Source of the DNA: Ruminococcus sp. | GTDB taxonomy: Bacteria; Bacillota; Clostridia; Oscillospirales; Ruminococcaceae | Length of the DNA: 64,000 nucleotides | Reading direction: 5' to 3' | Assembly (NCBI GenBank): GCA_029060305.1 | Contig: JAIDUG010000054.1 | Coordinates: forward strand, 164,612 to 228,611 | Part shown: positions 52,745-61,680 of the stretch, one piece after another | How positions within the stretch are numbered: the first letter of the stretch is position 1 | Layout: the number at the start of each line of letters is the position of its first letter | Program-made: the position numbers and the translations under genes | Notes under the pieces: generated by a model | The model's database searches: none | Seen by the model: only the letters and a program-made list of their open reading frames with translations | Told to the model about the DNA's origin: nothing

Positions 52745-53779
52745 TTATAAATTTTCAGAAAGCTGTTTTCTTATTTTTTCATCTTTGATGTTTATGATTC
52801 CGAAATCTTTTTCCTTATAATTCCAGTAAGCACGTCCTATATTGTACTTGTTGAATACTGAACATATATCAGCAGTCCAGTTGATTTTTGAGATGTCATC
52901 TGCGAGGTCAATAACGCCGTATTCTCCGCAATAAAGGGGTATATTACGTTCTTCAGCAATTTTCAGAGCCGGTGTAAAAAGAGTTTCAAAGAAAACGTCT
53001 GATATTTCTGTAAGATTCTCATTGTAAATTGCACCAACAAGCTGTTGTGAAAGTATGCTACTCTGTCTGCGGTACTCCTCAATATTTTCGGGGTAGCTGA
53101 TTCTGAAATCTTCCGACATATTTTCAACCCAGTATGCACCCTGATGTGTAAATATCAGCGGTTCATAGCTGTGAAAAGTGTATGCGACTTTATTGTCTTT
53201 CGGGTCTGCCAGTGCCGGAACGCTGAGTACATTATTGTACATAGTTCCGCCGAATATAATCCACGAATCCGGAGCGACGGAACGTATTTCACTTATTGTT
53301 TTCAGTACAATATTATTCCATTCGTCTGAAACGGACGGTTCCACTATTTCATTCAGCAATTCAAATGCAACTGTATCATTATACTTTCCATAGCGTGAAG
53401 CTATTGTTTTCCAGAGCGAATAAAAACGATTCTGAATTTTTTCGTCATAGAAAAAAATAGTTTTATCTGTTTTATCGAGAGGGTCGAAAGAATATCCGAA
53501 AGCCTTGTGAATATCAATAATCATGTGAATATTATATTTTCTGCACCATTCAAGGCAATTGTCGAGATAACTATATCCGTCTTTCCTGACCGTGCCGTCT
53601 TCCTCTTCAATAACCGGATAGTCAACCGGCACTCTTACGTGGTCAAGACCGAGTGAAGCGATATATTCAATATCGGATTCTGTAATAAAATTTCTGTAGT
53701 GATTTTCGGAAGTATCGTCTGCCTGTGAAAGCCAGCCCCCGAGGTTCACGCCGTGCATAAATCCATCAAGTGTACGCAT
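52745..53779 (-). CDS. Glycoside hydrolase family 5 enzyme, intracellular
   Basis: The 344-residue TIM barrel has the GH5 features GVNLGGWLSQ, DHVRVPVDYPV, HMIIDIHKAFG, acid/base Glu in AFELLNEIVEP and nucleophile Glu in IPLYCGEYGV. There is no signal peptide, so it probably acts on oligosaccharides inside the cell (beta-1,3- or beta-1,4-gluco-oligomers; specificity cannot be told). ATG 53779 follows AAAGGA; upstream codons to 53812 lack a binding site. A divergent AraC regulator is the likely controller. Confidence 0.88.
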   Translation of the reverse strand: MRTLDGFMHGVNLGGWLSQADDTSENHYRNFITESDIEYIASLGLDHVRVPVDYPVIEEEDGTVRKDGYSYLDNCLEWCRKYNIHMIIDIHKAFGYSFDPLDKTDKTIFFYDEKIQNRFYSLWKTIASRYGKYNDTVAFELLNEIVEPSVSDEWNNIVLKTISEIRSVAPDSWIIFGGTMYNNVLSVPALADPKDNKVAYTFHSYEPLIFTHQGAYWVENMSEDFRISYPENIEEYRRQSSILSQQLVGAIYNENLTEISDVFFETLFTPALKIAEERNIPLYCGEYGVIDLADDISKINWTADICSVFNKYNIGRAYWNYKEKDFGIINIKDEKIRKQLSENL

Positions 53780-53850
53780 AAAAAATAATTCCTTTCTATG
53801 TAATTTAAACATATTATAGTTTTATTTTTCTGAAATGTATATTAATATTG

Positions 53851-53879
53851 TTGCTTTTTTTATAAATTTGTTGTATAAT
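53851..53879 (+). promoter_or_regulatory. Promoter of the AraC-type regulator
   Basis: TTGCTT (53851-53856), 17 bases, TATAAT (53874-53879), within the 120-base divergent gap. Confidence 0.6.
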
Positions 53880-53899
53880 GAATAAAAAGGAGTTTTTAT

Positions 53900-54652
53900 A
53901 TGAATATCAACAATGATTTAAACCGTGAAATTTTTTATCGCAGAGAAGAACAGAAATGTCATCTTGAATATAACCTTGAATATCAGTTTTATAATGCTGT
54001 AGCTCTCGGTGATACGGAAAAAGTTAGTCAATACTTTATGGACACCGAAAGTAACGATATATACACTGAAGACAAGTATGGAAAACTTTCAGATGATACT
54101 TTGCAGAATACAAGGTATCATTTTGTAGTAGCTGTTGCACTGATTACAAGAATATGTGCTGAACACGGTCTCAACCGTGAAGAAGCATATACTTTAAGTG
54201 ATTTGTTTATTCACAAAATGGACAGTATGAAGAATATTTCTGATATTTCTACACTTCACAATGAAATGGTAATGTATTTTACTCAGAGAATGAAAAAACT
54301 TAAAAAGAAACAGGTTTATTCAATTCACGTGATAAAGGCTATGGAATATATATACGTTCATCTTCACGAAAAGATAAGAGTTTCTGAGATTGCAGAAAAA
54401 CTTTCCCTTAACAGAAGTTATCTGTCGTCATTGTTCAGCAAGGAAACAGGTATGTCCATTAACCAGTATATAATTGTTGAAAAAATCAAATCGGCATCTC
54501 ATATGCTCACTTCTTCAGAAATGACATATTCAGAGATTGCAGAATACTATGGTTTTTCCTCACAAAGTCATTTTGTAAACTGCTTTAAAAAAGAAACAGG
54601 TTATACTCCTATGAATTACAGAAAAACCTTTTATCAGAAAAGCGAAACTTAA
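53900..54652 (+). CDS. AraC family transcriptional regulator
   Basis: A 250-residue protein with an unrecognised helical N-terminal domain (1-140) and a C-terminal double helix-turn-helix of the AraC/XylS type: IRVSEIAEKLSLNRSYLSSLF, then TYSEIAEYYGFSSQSHFVNCF and the closing GYTPMNYRK. Regulators with this organisation often control neighbouring glycan-use genes. The divergent GH5 gene is the obvious candidate target. Confidence 0.9.
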   Translation: MNINNDLNREIFYRREEQKCHLEYNLEYQFYNAVALGDTEKVSQYFMDTESNDIYTEDKYGKLSDDTLQNTRYHFVVAVALITRICAEHGLNREEAYTLSDLFIHKMDSMKNISDISTLHNEMVMYFTQRMKKLKKKQVYSIHVIKAMEYIYVHLHEKIRVSEIAEKLSLNRSYLSSLFSKETGMSINQYIIVEKIKSASHMLTSSEMTYSEIAEYYGFSSQSHFVNCFKKETGYTPMNYRKTFYQKSET

Positions 54653-54663
54653 AAAAATCAATA

Positions 54664-55281
54664 TTATTTACATGATTTTTTCAAGTAAATAAATACTGTT
54701 GTGATTATAATTAATGATAATAAAATCAGTAAATATTTATTTTTAAAATCTTCTCCACTGGACATTGAAAACAGATAGAATATACCCAGTTTATCTTTCA
54801 GACCTATATTTGCTGAATAATATACCATAGAAGTCATATATCCGGCAGAAATACTGTTACTTAATCCTGCAACTGTAAAGCCCGCTGTTCCGATAAACAA
54901 AGCAGATGCAAAACCTCCGATAAAATGTCTGAAAGTCACATCACATTCATTGTGTTTCATAATCAGGATAAATATTCCTGTAATAAGCATTATTGCAACT
55001 ATTGAATACATCACCCTTATCATACATACTATCAGATAATCAGTTTTCTTTGAACGTATAACATCACGGACTTCCGGATTCTGTTCGGGAAGAAAAATCG
55101 GAGTAAGTAAAATTGTACCTGTAAACAAAAGGAGCATTTCAAGTGGTTGTGCGGAATTTCTTGCATCCAGTGTGCTTATACTGAATACAACAGGAGTAAG
55201 AACAGCGACAGCGATTGCGAGTATAAAGTGAGGAAGAAAATTATACTTTAAATTTACCGACAATATTTTTCTTAATGACAT
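54664..55281 (-). CDS. ABC-2-like membrane protein (second permease)
   Basis: A 205-residue protein with about six hydrophobic segments and short loops (LLLFTGTILLTPIFLPEQ, then HFIGGFASALFIGTAGFTV). Its start overlaps the larger permease by 41 bases, so they are probably subunits of one transporter. The family is not certain from sequence alone. Confidence 0.65.
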   Translation of the reverse strand: MSLRKILSVNLKYNFLPHFILAIAVAVLTPVVFSISTLDARNSAQPLEMLLLFTGTILLTPIFLPEQNPEVRDVIRSKKTDYLIVCMIRVMYSIVAIMLITGIFILIMKHNECDVTFRHFIGGFASALFIGTAGFTVAGLSNSISAGYMTSMVYYSANIGLKDKLGIFYLFSMSSGEDFKNKYLLILLSLIIITTVFIYLKKSCK

Positions 55282-56497
55282 TTAACCCACCCTTTCTTTT
55301 TTCGGAGTAAATCCACGTTGTCAATGCTATAATCGCAAATGCAATAACAGTATAGAAAATTCTGTTGAATACAAACTGATTCATATTTTCCATAAAAACA
55401 TCTCTTTTATACAGTGAATTATGACGACATATAAGAGTGAACATTTTTATCTCACCGGTAAGTGACGTACCACCCATTGCATCTGAAAACCATATCACAC
55501 CCTGTACGAATATCGCTACTAATTGTGATGTTATTTCTGTCAGAGCCATTCCGAGTGCGGTAGAAAAAAGAATGTTAGGTAATAACCAGCATACTGACAT
55601 TTTCGGGATTGCAAGGAAGTCGGTATTATTTTCTTTATAGATTCCTGAAACGCTGAATGATGCAACAAAGGCAAGTACAAGCACTGGTATGAACATAACT
55701 GTAATAAGTGCGGAAAATCTTGTGAATACAAGTTTTGTGGACGATATTTTTCTTGAATAAACCAACTGTTCCATACGTGATTTTTTATCAGCATTTGCAA
55801 GACTTGCGGATAAAAAGACAGGAAGTACGGCAACAATAATTCCGATATAATCGCAGAAAAGTCTTGCATATGCACCAGTAATCTTGTCTTCTTCAATTAT
55901 TGCGTTGTATTCTGCTAAAGCGTCCTCGTAAGTTTTCGGTACTTGTGAAAAATTACCTATAATATAGTTATCTGAATAGTCAGAACCGCCACCGATTATT
56001 TTGTCTGCTTTACGCATAAGTTCACGGAAATGCTCATATGTCATTGTATCAGGAATATTTATTTCCGGCATTGTCGCTTCCTTGACAACAGGCATATATC
56101 CGCCGTTACCGTCGGGAATCATAGTCATTCCGCCCTCTTCAAAATCGGAAAAATCATCAAGTTCCTGTTTTGAAATACCTGTTATTTCCGTAATGATTTC
56201 CGCAATCTGTGTGGATTTTTTTTCTGAAAGTTTCACCTGTTTATAGAATCCAATCGGATAGGCTTTATAATATCCCCTGAGATATTCAGTTACAAGATTT
56301 TCGGTAGCTTTCGGCATTAAAATTTCCGGTACTTCTTTGGCAACAGTTCCGTAATCCTCCGAAGCAGGAGCCGGAGGCGAAATTTTTCTGTCTGCGTCCG
56401 GACTGAATTGTGTGAAATAAAATCCTACAACCGCTACAATATATATCACAAAAGTAAGCGAAAACAGAATTTTTTTACATTCTTTGAAAAATAACAT
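55241..56497 (-). CDS. ABC transporter permease
   Basis: A 418-residue protein: one N-terminal helix (residues 12-30), an extracytoplasmic region of about 170 residues, then five or six helices in the C-terminal half. This is the ABC-2 permease form with a large first loop. ATG 56497 overlaps the ATPase stop by one base (TAATG) and follows GGAGGTG; an upstream in-frame start is inside the ATPase gene. It belongs to the second two-component/ABC locus. Confidence 0.82.
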   Translation of the reverse strand: MLFFKECKKILFSLTFVIYIVAVVGFYFTQFSPDADRKISPPAPASEDYGTVAKEVPEILMPKATENLVTEYLRGYYKAYPIGFYKQVKLSEKKSTQIAEIITEITGISKQELDDFSDFEEGGMTMIPDGNGGYMPVVKEATMPEINIPDTMTYEHFRELMRKADKIIGGGSDYSDNYIIGNFSQVPKTYEDALAEYNAIIEEDKITGAYARLFCDYIGIIVAVLPVFLSASLANADKKSRMEQLVYSRKISSTKLVFTRFSALITVMFIPVLVLAFVASFSVSGIYKENNTDFLAIPKMSVCWLLPNILFSTALGMALTEITSQLVAIFVQGVIWFSDAMGGTSLTGEIKMFTLICRHNSLYKRDVFMENMNQFVFNRIFYTVIAFAIIALTTWIYSEKRKGGLNVIKKNIVGKFKV

Positions 56498-57390
56498 TAT
56501 TCCACACCTCCATATACATCGCAACCGTTCTGATAGAGACAATACATATAAGCGTCTTCACAATTCGGCTCATCAGGGACAGCATTCTGCAAATCAGGAA
56601 CAGTATCGGAAATTATACGTACTGTATTATATTCCCCCTGAATTAACATTCCGGTGACGATATAATTCTTCTTAATCTGCGGAAGATACTTTTTAGGTAC
56701 GTTTACCGTGAAAACTTTTCCGTCTGCATTTCTGATGAGTTCCGTGACTGTACCCTGCCATAAGATTTTCCCGTCATTCATTATAGCAATATTTTCACAT
56801 GAAGCCTCAATATCGCCGACGATATGTGTTGACAAAATTACAATTCTTTCTTCTGCCTCATCTGTAAGGAGATTGCGGAAACGCACACGTTCTTCAGGGT
56901 CGAGACCTGCTGTCGGTTCGTCAACTATAAGTACCTTAGGATTATGGAGAAGTGCCTGTGCAATACCGAGACGACGTTTCATTCCGCCTGAGAGTGCCTT
57001 GACTTTCTTGTGCTGATGTTCCGTAAGATTGACTTTTTTCAGAAGTACACCTATTCGCTCCTTGCGTTCTGATTTTGTCATTCCCGAAAGCGTACCGAGA
57101 TAATCAAGAGCCTCATAAACATTCATATTCGGGTACATTGAAAAATCCTGCGGAAGATAACCTGTAATACTGCGGATTTCCTTATCATTTTCAATCGGTA
57201 TTCCACATACAGTAATACTTCCGTTTTTCTTCTGGTGCAGACAGGCAAGTGTTTTCATAAGAGTTGTTTTGCCTGCTCCGTTACGTCCGAGAAGTCCGAA
57301 CATTCCCTGATTGATAGTCAGCGTGATGTCCTTAAGGGCGTGTTTTCTGCCATAGAACTTGTTAACGTTCCTGATTTCGATTTTTTTCAA
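56497..57390 (-). CDS. ABC transporter ATP-binding protein
   Basis: A 297-residue ATPase with Walker A GRNGAGKTT, Q-loop LPQDFSMYP, signature LSGGMKRRLGIAQALL and Walker B VLIVDEPTAGLDP. It pairs with the two overlapping permease genes downstream. Transcription probably begins at the promoter-operator at 57440-57471, which duplicates the regulator gene's promoter, so this exporter should be induced by its neighbouring two-component system. Confidence 0.93.
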   Translation of the reverse strand: MKKIEIRNVNKFYGRKHALKDITLTINQGMFGLLGRNGAGKTTLMKTLACLHQKKNGSITVCGIPIENDKEIRSITGYLPQDFSMYPNMNVYEALDYLGTLSGMTKSERKERIGVLLKKVNLTEHQHKKVKALSGGMKRRLGIAQALLHNPKVLIVDEPTAGLDPEERVRFRNLLTDEAEERIVILSTHIVGDIEASCENIAIMNDGKILWQGTVTELIRNADGKVFTVNVPKKYLPQIKKNYIVTGMLIQGEYNTVRIISDTVPDLQNAVPDEPNCEDAYMYCLYQNGCDVYGGVE

Positions 57391-57414
57391 AAAATCAGTC
57401 CTTTCATAAAAAAT

Positions 57415-57440
57415 AGCACGGAATTTCTTCCGTGCTTTTA
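57415..57440 (-). terminator. Terminator in the ABC leader / after the kinase gene
   Basis: On the minus strand AGCACGGAA pairs with TTCCGTGCT and is followed by ATTTTTT. It ends the kinase transcript but also lies immediately downstream of the ABC promoter's -10. Confidence 0.75.
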
Positions 57441-57471
57441 TTATAAAATGTAATTATCAACTTTTTATCTA
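57440..57471 (-). promoter_or_regulatory. Promoter-operator of the second ABC operon (copy of 59334-59366)
   Basis: On the minus strand two GATAA-containing repeats (TAGATAA and TTGATAA, 11-base period) precede TATAAT (57445-57440) by about 10 bases. Aligned with the regulator promoter, spacing is identical and most bases agree. It overlaps the kinase stop codon. Confidence 0.65.
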
Positions 57472-58661
57472 CTTCCGCAAAAAAATTTTGCTGTAACTTC
57501 CGCACCTGTTTCAGTATTTGATATACTGAGACTTCCGCCACATTTTTCACAAATAATTTTACATATATAAAGTCCGAGACCAAAGTGTGTACTGTTCTGT
57601 TCATTGCTGTCACGGTAAAAAGGTTCTTTTGCGAATTTCAGTGCTTTTTCTGAAAAACCTTTTCCGTCATCACATATGACTATTTTCAGAAAATCTTCCG
57701 TTACAGAGATTTCAGCAGAAATATTATTATCCGCATATCTTTCAGCATTTGACAAAATATTTTCGTACACTTCCATAACAAGCTCAATATCAACGAATAA
57801 ACTGTTTTTATCGCTATGAAAATCAAACGAAAATTTCTTGTTACCTGATATATATTTTCCGCTTTCCTCAAAATTTTCCCTCAGAGTACAGATTTGTATT
57901 TCTGAAATATCCGGTATAATATCTTCAAGTTTCTGAACGGCACTCATCTTATAGGTGTAACTTTCAAGGCGGTTTATCTGACCGTTCATTTTTAAAAGAA
58001 TTTCAGATATTTTTTCTTCCGGTATATTGCCGATATACTTTGTAAGAAAATCGTTATAACCTTTAAGGACGGTAAGCGGTGTACGCAAATCGTGCGAAAA
58101 TGCAGAATTAAGTCTTTTACGTTCTTCCAGTGAATGCCACATATTACGGTTATTTTCGTCAAGTGCATGACGCATATCGTCAAAAGCTGTACATAGCTGT
58201 CCGAGTTCATTTTGTTTCTTGTATTCTATTGTGAAATCAAGCTGATTACCGGAAATTTTTTGTGATGAATCAAGCAGAATGTCAATAGGTTTCTGAAGTT
58301 CACGCTTATAGAAGATAATTCCTGTAACTGCAACACACGATATTATAAACAATGGTATCAATAAAAACTGTGCATAACTGATTATAAAGTATGTTATTAT
58401 ATATTTTCTGTCTGCAAGCGGTCTTTGGTCGGTAACAACATATTTTTTAATAAACTGTTCATCATCAAAAAATACTTCCATATTTTCATCAGAGGAAGTA
58501 AAAAATCTTACATCTTTGTGAATTGTTTCGTAATATTCCTGTAGATAATTCGTGCCGAATCCGATAACCATTGAACCAAAAAATGAAATAAAAAAACAAA
58601 CAGTCAGATAAACGGAAAAACTCCATTTCAGAGATACAAAACTTTTTTTCACTTTACCCAT
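57465..58661 (-). CDS. Sensor histidine kinase
   Basis: A 398-residue kinase with two membrane helices (about 15-38 and 95-117) around a short extracellular loop, a HAMP linker, H-box FSHDLRTPLTVLKGYNDFL, N-box ENILSNAERYA, G1 DDGKGF and G2 GLGLYICK. The extracellular loop is only about 55 residues, so the signal may come through the membrane or from the transporter. It overlaps the regulator gene by 13 bases. Confidence 0.92.
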   Translation of the reverse strand: MGKVKKSFVSLKWSFSVYLTVCFFISFFGSMVIGFGTNYLQEYYETIHKDVRFFTSSDENMEVFFDDEQFIKKYVVTDQRPLADRKYIITYFIISYAQFLLIPLFIISCVAVTGIIFYKRELQKPIDILLDSSQKISGNQLDFTIEYKKQNELGQLCTAFDDMRHALDENNRNMWHSLEERKRLNSAFSHDLRTPLTVLKGYNDFLTKYIGNIPEEKISEILLKMNGQINRLESYTYKMSAVQKLEDIIPDISEIQICTLRENFEESGKYISGNKKFSFDFHSDKNSLFVDIELVMEVYENILSNAERYADNNISAEISVTEDFLKIVICDDGKGFSEKALKFAKEPFYRDSNEQNSTHFGLGLYICKIICEKCGGSLSISNTETGAEVTAKFFCGSR

Positions 58662-59314
58662 TTATAGCCAATCCCCCATACCGTTTCAATGTGATACGAT
58701 TCGTCCGCAAGTTTCATACGTATACGGCGGATATGTTCAGCAACAACACTTGCATTTCCGTCAGCATCATATCCCCATATCTTTTCGTAAATTCTTTCCT
58801 TATCAAAAACCTGTCCGGTATTCATAGAAAGAAGTTCTATAATTTCAAATTCTTTTTTTACCAGTCCTATTTTTTCACCGCTTACCGATACCGTTTTAGC
58901 AGAATAGTCTATACTTATCCTGCCGAAAAAACGGGCGTTTGAAACTATACTATTACGATGTTCACGACGGATATGTGCCATAACTCTTGCTCCGAGTTCC
59001 TCGATAGAAAAGGGCTTTATAATATAATCGTCGCCACCGGAAGCAAAGCCCCTTATTTTATCACTATCCTCAACCTTTGCAGTAAGAAACAAAATCGGAC
59101 AGGAAACATAGTCACGGATTTCACTGCATACGGAAAGCCCGTCCATATCAGGCATATTTATATCAAGAAGTATTATATCGGGATTGATTCTGATTTTTTC
59201 AAGTACTTCCTTACCGTTTTTTGCCGTAATTACTTCATATCCGTTTATTTCAAAATAATCTTTCAGCAGACTGAGTACATCAGGTTCATCATCTGCCACA
59301 AGTATTCTGTACAT
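58649..59314 (-). CDS. OmpR-family response regulator
   Basis: The 221-residue regulator has a receiver domain (VADDEPD pocket, ILLDINMPDMDG phospho-Asp, IKPFS lysine) and a winged helix ending VWGIGYKWVK. It is the first gene of the second two-component locus. Its promoter holds two GATAA direct repeats at an 11-base period that recur in front of the ABC genes, pointing to positive autoregulation plus control of the exporter (inference). Confidence 0.94.
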   Translation of the reverse strand: MYRILVADDEPDVLSLLKDYFEINGYEVITAKNGKEVLEKIRINPDIILLDINMPDMDGLSVCSEIRDYVSCPILFLTAKVEDSDKIRGFASGGDDYIIKPFSIEELGARVMAHIRREHRNSIVSNARFFGRISIDYSAKTVSVSGEKIGLVKKEFEIIELLSMNTGQVFDKERIYEKIWGYDADGNASVVAEHIRRIRMKLADESYHIETVWGIGYKWVK

Positions 59315-59333
59315 TGCATATCACCTCAGTGAT

Positions 59334-59370
59334 ATTATAACATATAATTATCAATTTTTTATCAACTTTT
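59334..59370 (-). promoter_or_regulatory. Promoter-operator of the second response-regulator gene
   Basis: On the minus strand GTTGATAA and ATTGATAA repeats, 11 bases apart, lie just upstream of TATAAT (59339-59334). There is no standard -35 at 17 bases. Confidence 0.65.
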
Positions 59371-59403
59371 TATAATTTCATTGCAATGACGTGATACCTT
59401 AAT

Positions 59404-59820
59404 CTATACCAGTAAATTACATAATTCATTAAATATTTGTTCTTTCAGTAATTGCTGTTCTTTGTCTTCAATTTTTATGGGTCGGAAAAATGTAATTGCG
59501 ATTCTCAATGGAATATCTTTTTTAAAAGCACTGCCGTCAGGAGTATAATACCACATTTTTACAGTAAAAGTTTCATCTCTTTCAGGTTGGGTCATTCCCA
59601 TTTTATTCATAAATGTTCTGACGTGATGACGGACGTTTATTTCAAATCCGACTACATCTTTCATATTTCGACAGACGACTTTATTGTTGTGAGTTACCAG
59701 ACAGTGAATTTGAAGTAATACACCTTTTGTAGGTTCTTCCACAAAATCTGAAACACAAATGTCATAATCTTTATAGGACTGATGTTTCCAGTCTTTGCAA
59801 TAATATAAATTATCGTTCAT
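59404..59820 (-). CDS. Hypothetical protein (138 residues)
   Basis: A soluble protein, start ATG 59820 behind AAAGGAGG. It is mainly beta-strand-like (KGVLLQIHCLVTHNNKVVCR, then LRIAITFFRPIKIED) with a short basic stretch (INVRHHVRTFMNKMG). I recognise no family. It is divergent from the dynamin-like GTPase gene across about 195 bases. Whether it belongs functionally to that cluster is unknown. Confidence 0.6.
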   Translation of the reverse strand: MNDNLYYCKDWKHQSYKDYDICVSDFVEEPTKGVLLQIHCLVTHNNKVVCRNMKDVVGFEINVRHHVRTFMNKMGMTQPERDETFTVKMWYYTPDGSAFKKDIPLRIAITFFRPIKIEDKEQQLLKEQIFNELCNLLV

Positions 59821-59957
59821 TTTTTCCTCCTTTATCAAGTTGTAATAAATATTTGCACAAGCATACCATACATAAATTATACTACATTACAAATTAAAAA
59901 ACAATACTTTTTGAAAACAGTTCCAAAATCAAAACAAAAAAAAGGAATTGTTTTATG

Positions 59958-59986
59958 TTGACAAAAATTTGATTAAATGGTAAGAT
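59958..59986 (+). promoter_or_regulatory. Promoter of the dynamin-like gene cluster
   Basis: TTGACA (59958-59963), 17 bases, TAAGAT (59981-59986). Confidence 0.7.
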
Positions 59987-60015
59987 AAAGAAAAAATTTA
60001 AGGAGTGAAATAAAA

Positions 60016-61671
60016 ATGAATCAATTGCACAAAAGCTATCTGGACAAGTTTACTACACTGAAAGAACTTTATCAGAAGTATGATTTTTCCACAGCACTTT
60101 CAGAGATAGATAATGACATCAAGAATATTTCCGATTTTAAAGTTACTGTTCCTTTGGTGGGAGGATTCAGTACAGGTAAAAGTACTTTAGTCAATTCCCT
60201 TATTGGTTCGGAAATTCTTTCAACAGATATAAAGCCTGAAACGGCGATACCTGCTGAATTGACATATGGTGATAACAGTGTTGTGTATTGTATGAAAGAC
60301 GGTTCATCTGTTACAGTAGCATTGTTTGATATGGATAAACAGAAGTATTCAATAAATAATACTTCTCTGATTAAAATTTCCTTTGATAATGAATTTTTCA
60401 GAAGTATTCAGGATATACGACTTGTTGATATGCCTGGATTTGATTCCGGAATAGAAATTCATAATCGTGCAATCAATGATTATCTTCCAAAAAGTCTTGC
60501 GTATATTATTACAGTTTCTGCCGACGAGGGTACAATCCGTGCGAGTATTCTTAATTTTCTTACAGAATTGAAAATTAATGAAATGCCTGTTTATATTGTT
60601 GTTACAAAGTCTGATAAGGTTCTCCCAGACGAACTGGACGGATTTATTGAATATATCAGACAGCTTACATCACAGAAAATGAATATCAGTAATATAGATA
60701 TAAAGTCAACAAGTGTTGCTGATGATGAAACTGATGGTTTCAGGGAAATTCTTCTGGATATTCAGAAAAAAAGTGATAATATATTCATAGAACATTATAA
60801 CAATAAACTGAAAAGATATGTAACCGGTCTTAAGTCATATCTTAAAAAGCTGATTTCCTCACCCGATACAGATATTATACAGGTACAGGAAGACAAAAAA
60901 CTTCTTGAGGAAAAAATTGCAGAATTACAGAAAGACCTTTCAGACGAAAAGAAACGTTTTTCGGAGCAGGCACAACGTTGTATTGAAAATATATATTCAA
61001 AAGTTGAGGCAGAATTGCGAAAAAACACTTCTGTTTTGGAAAATATCGTCTTACAGGACAGAAGCATATATGAAAAAGTTAATTTTATCGTACGTAATGC
61101 GATTACATCGGGAATACGTGAACAGCTTGAGCCGAAACTTCAGAGATATATTTCCAATGTATCAGATTTGATAAGTATGGAAAATATTATTACCGATACA
61201 AATATGCCTTTACTGGACAGTAACACCATTGCAGACAATGAAGCACGAAGAACTGCTTTACAGTCGGCGGTTACACCAGTTACTACTGCAATAGCTACTG
61301 CGGTCGGTACTATATTCGGACCTATAGGGACGGTTATTGGTGCAGTTGCCGGTTCATTGCTGGGAAGCCTTATAAATACATATTCAAGAAAAAATGAAGA
61401 AGCTCAGAAACGTGAAGTGGCAAGTCAGAGGGTTCAGCAGGTTATAGGAGAAGTCCTTTCTACAGTAAGATTGCAGATAGAATCTGCTATAAATCAGATG
61501 ATAGCAAATGTAAATTCTGAACTTGAAAAAGCTGTTTCTGTTCAGATTGAAATGAAAAAGAAAGAACTTGGTGACCTTGAAATAAATCTTTCACAGAGCT
61601 GTCAGGAACAGAATAACAGGATTTCTTCATATAATGCAGATTTGCAGTTGCTGGCAGAATTACATTTATAA
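60016..61671 (+). CDS. Dynamin-like GTPase
   Basis: A 551-residue protein with a dynamin-type G domain: G1 GGFSTGKST (49-57), a likely G2 Thr in PETAIPAELTYG, G3 VDMPGFDSG and G4 VTKSD. A helical stalk follows (coiled coil about 285-345). A Gly/Ala-rich hydrophobic hairpin at about 418-455 (TAVGTIFGPIGTVIGAVAG) would insert into membranes like a bacterial dynamin paddle, and a second coiled coil closes the protein. The size fits LeoA/BDLP-type proteins. AAGGAG precedes the ATG. Downstream lie a helical protein and a second GTPase. Confidence 0.85.
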   Translation: MNQLHKSYLDKFTTLKELYQKYDFSTALSEIDNDIKNISDFKVTVPLVGGFSTGKSTLVNSLIGSEILSTDIKPETAIPAELTYGDNSVVYCMKDGSSVTVALFDMDKQKYSINNTSLIKISFDNEFFRSIQDIRLVDMPGFDSGIEIHNRAINDYLPKSLAYIITVSADEGTIRASILNFLTELKINEMPVYIVVTKSDKVLPDELDGFIEYIRQLTSQKMNISNIDIKSTSVADDETDGFREILLDIQKKSDNIFIEHYNNKLKRYVTGLKSYLKKLISSPDTDIIQVQEDKKLLEEKIAELQKDLSDEKKRFSEQAQRCIENIYSKVEAELRKNTSVLENIVLQDRSIYEKVNFIVRNAITSGIREQLEPKLQRYISNVSDLISMENIITDTNMPLLDSNTIADNEARRTALQSAVTPVTTAIATAVGTIFGPIGTVIGAVAGSLLGSLINTYSRKNEEAQKREVASQRVQQVIGEVLSTVRLQIESAINQMIANVNSELEKAVSVQIEMKKKELGDLEINLSQSCQEQNNRISSYNADLQLLAELHL

Positions 61672-61680
61672 GGAGCATAT

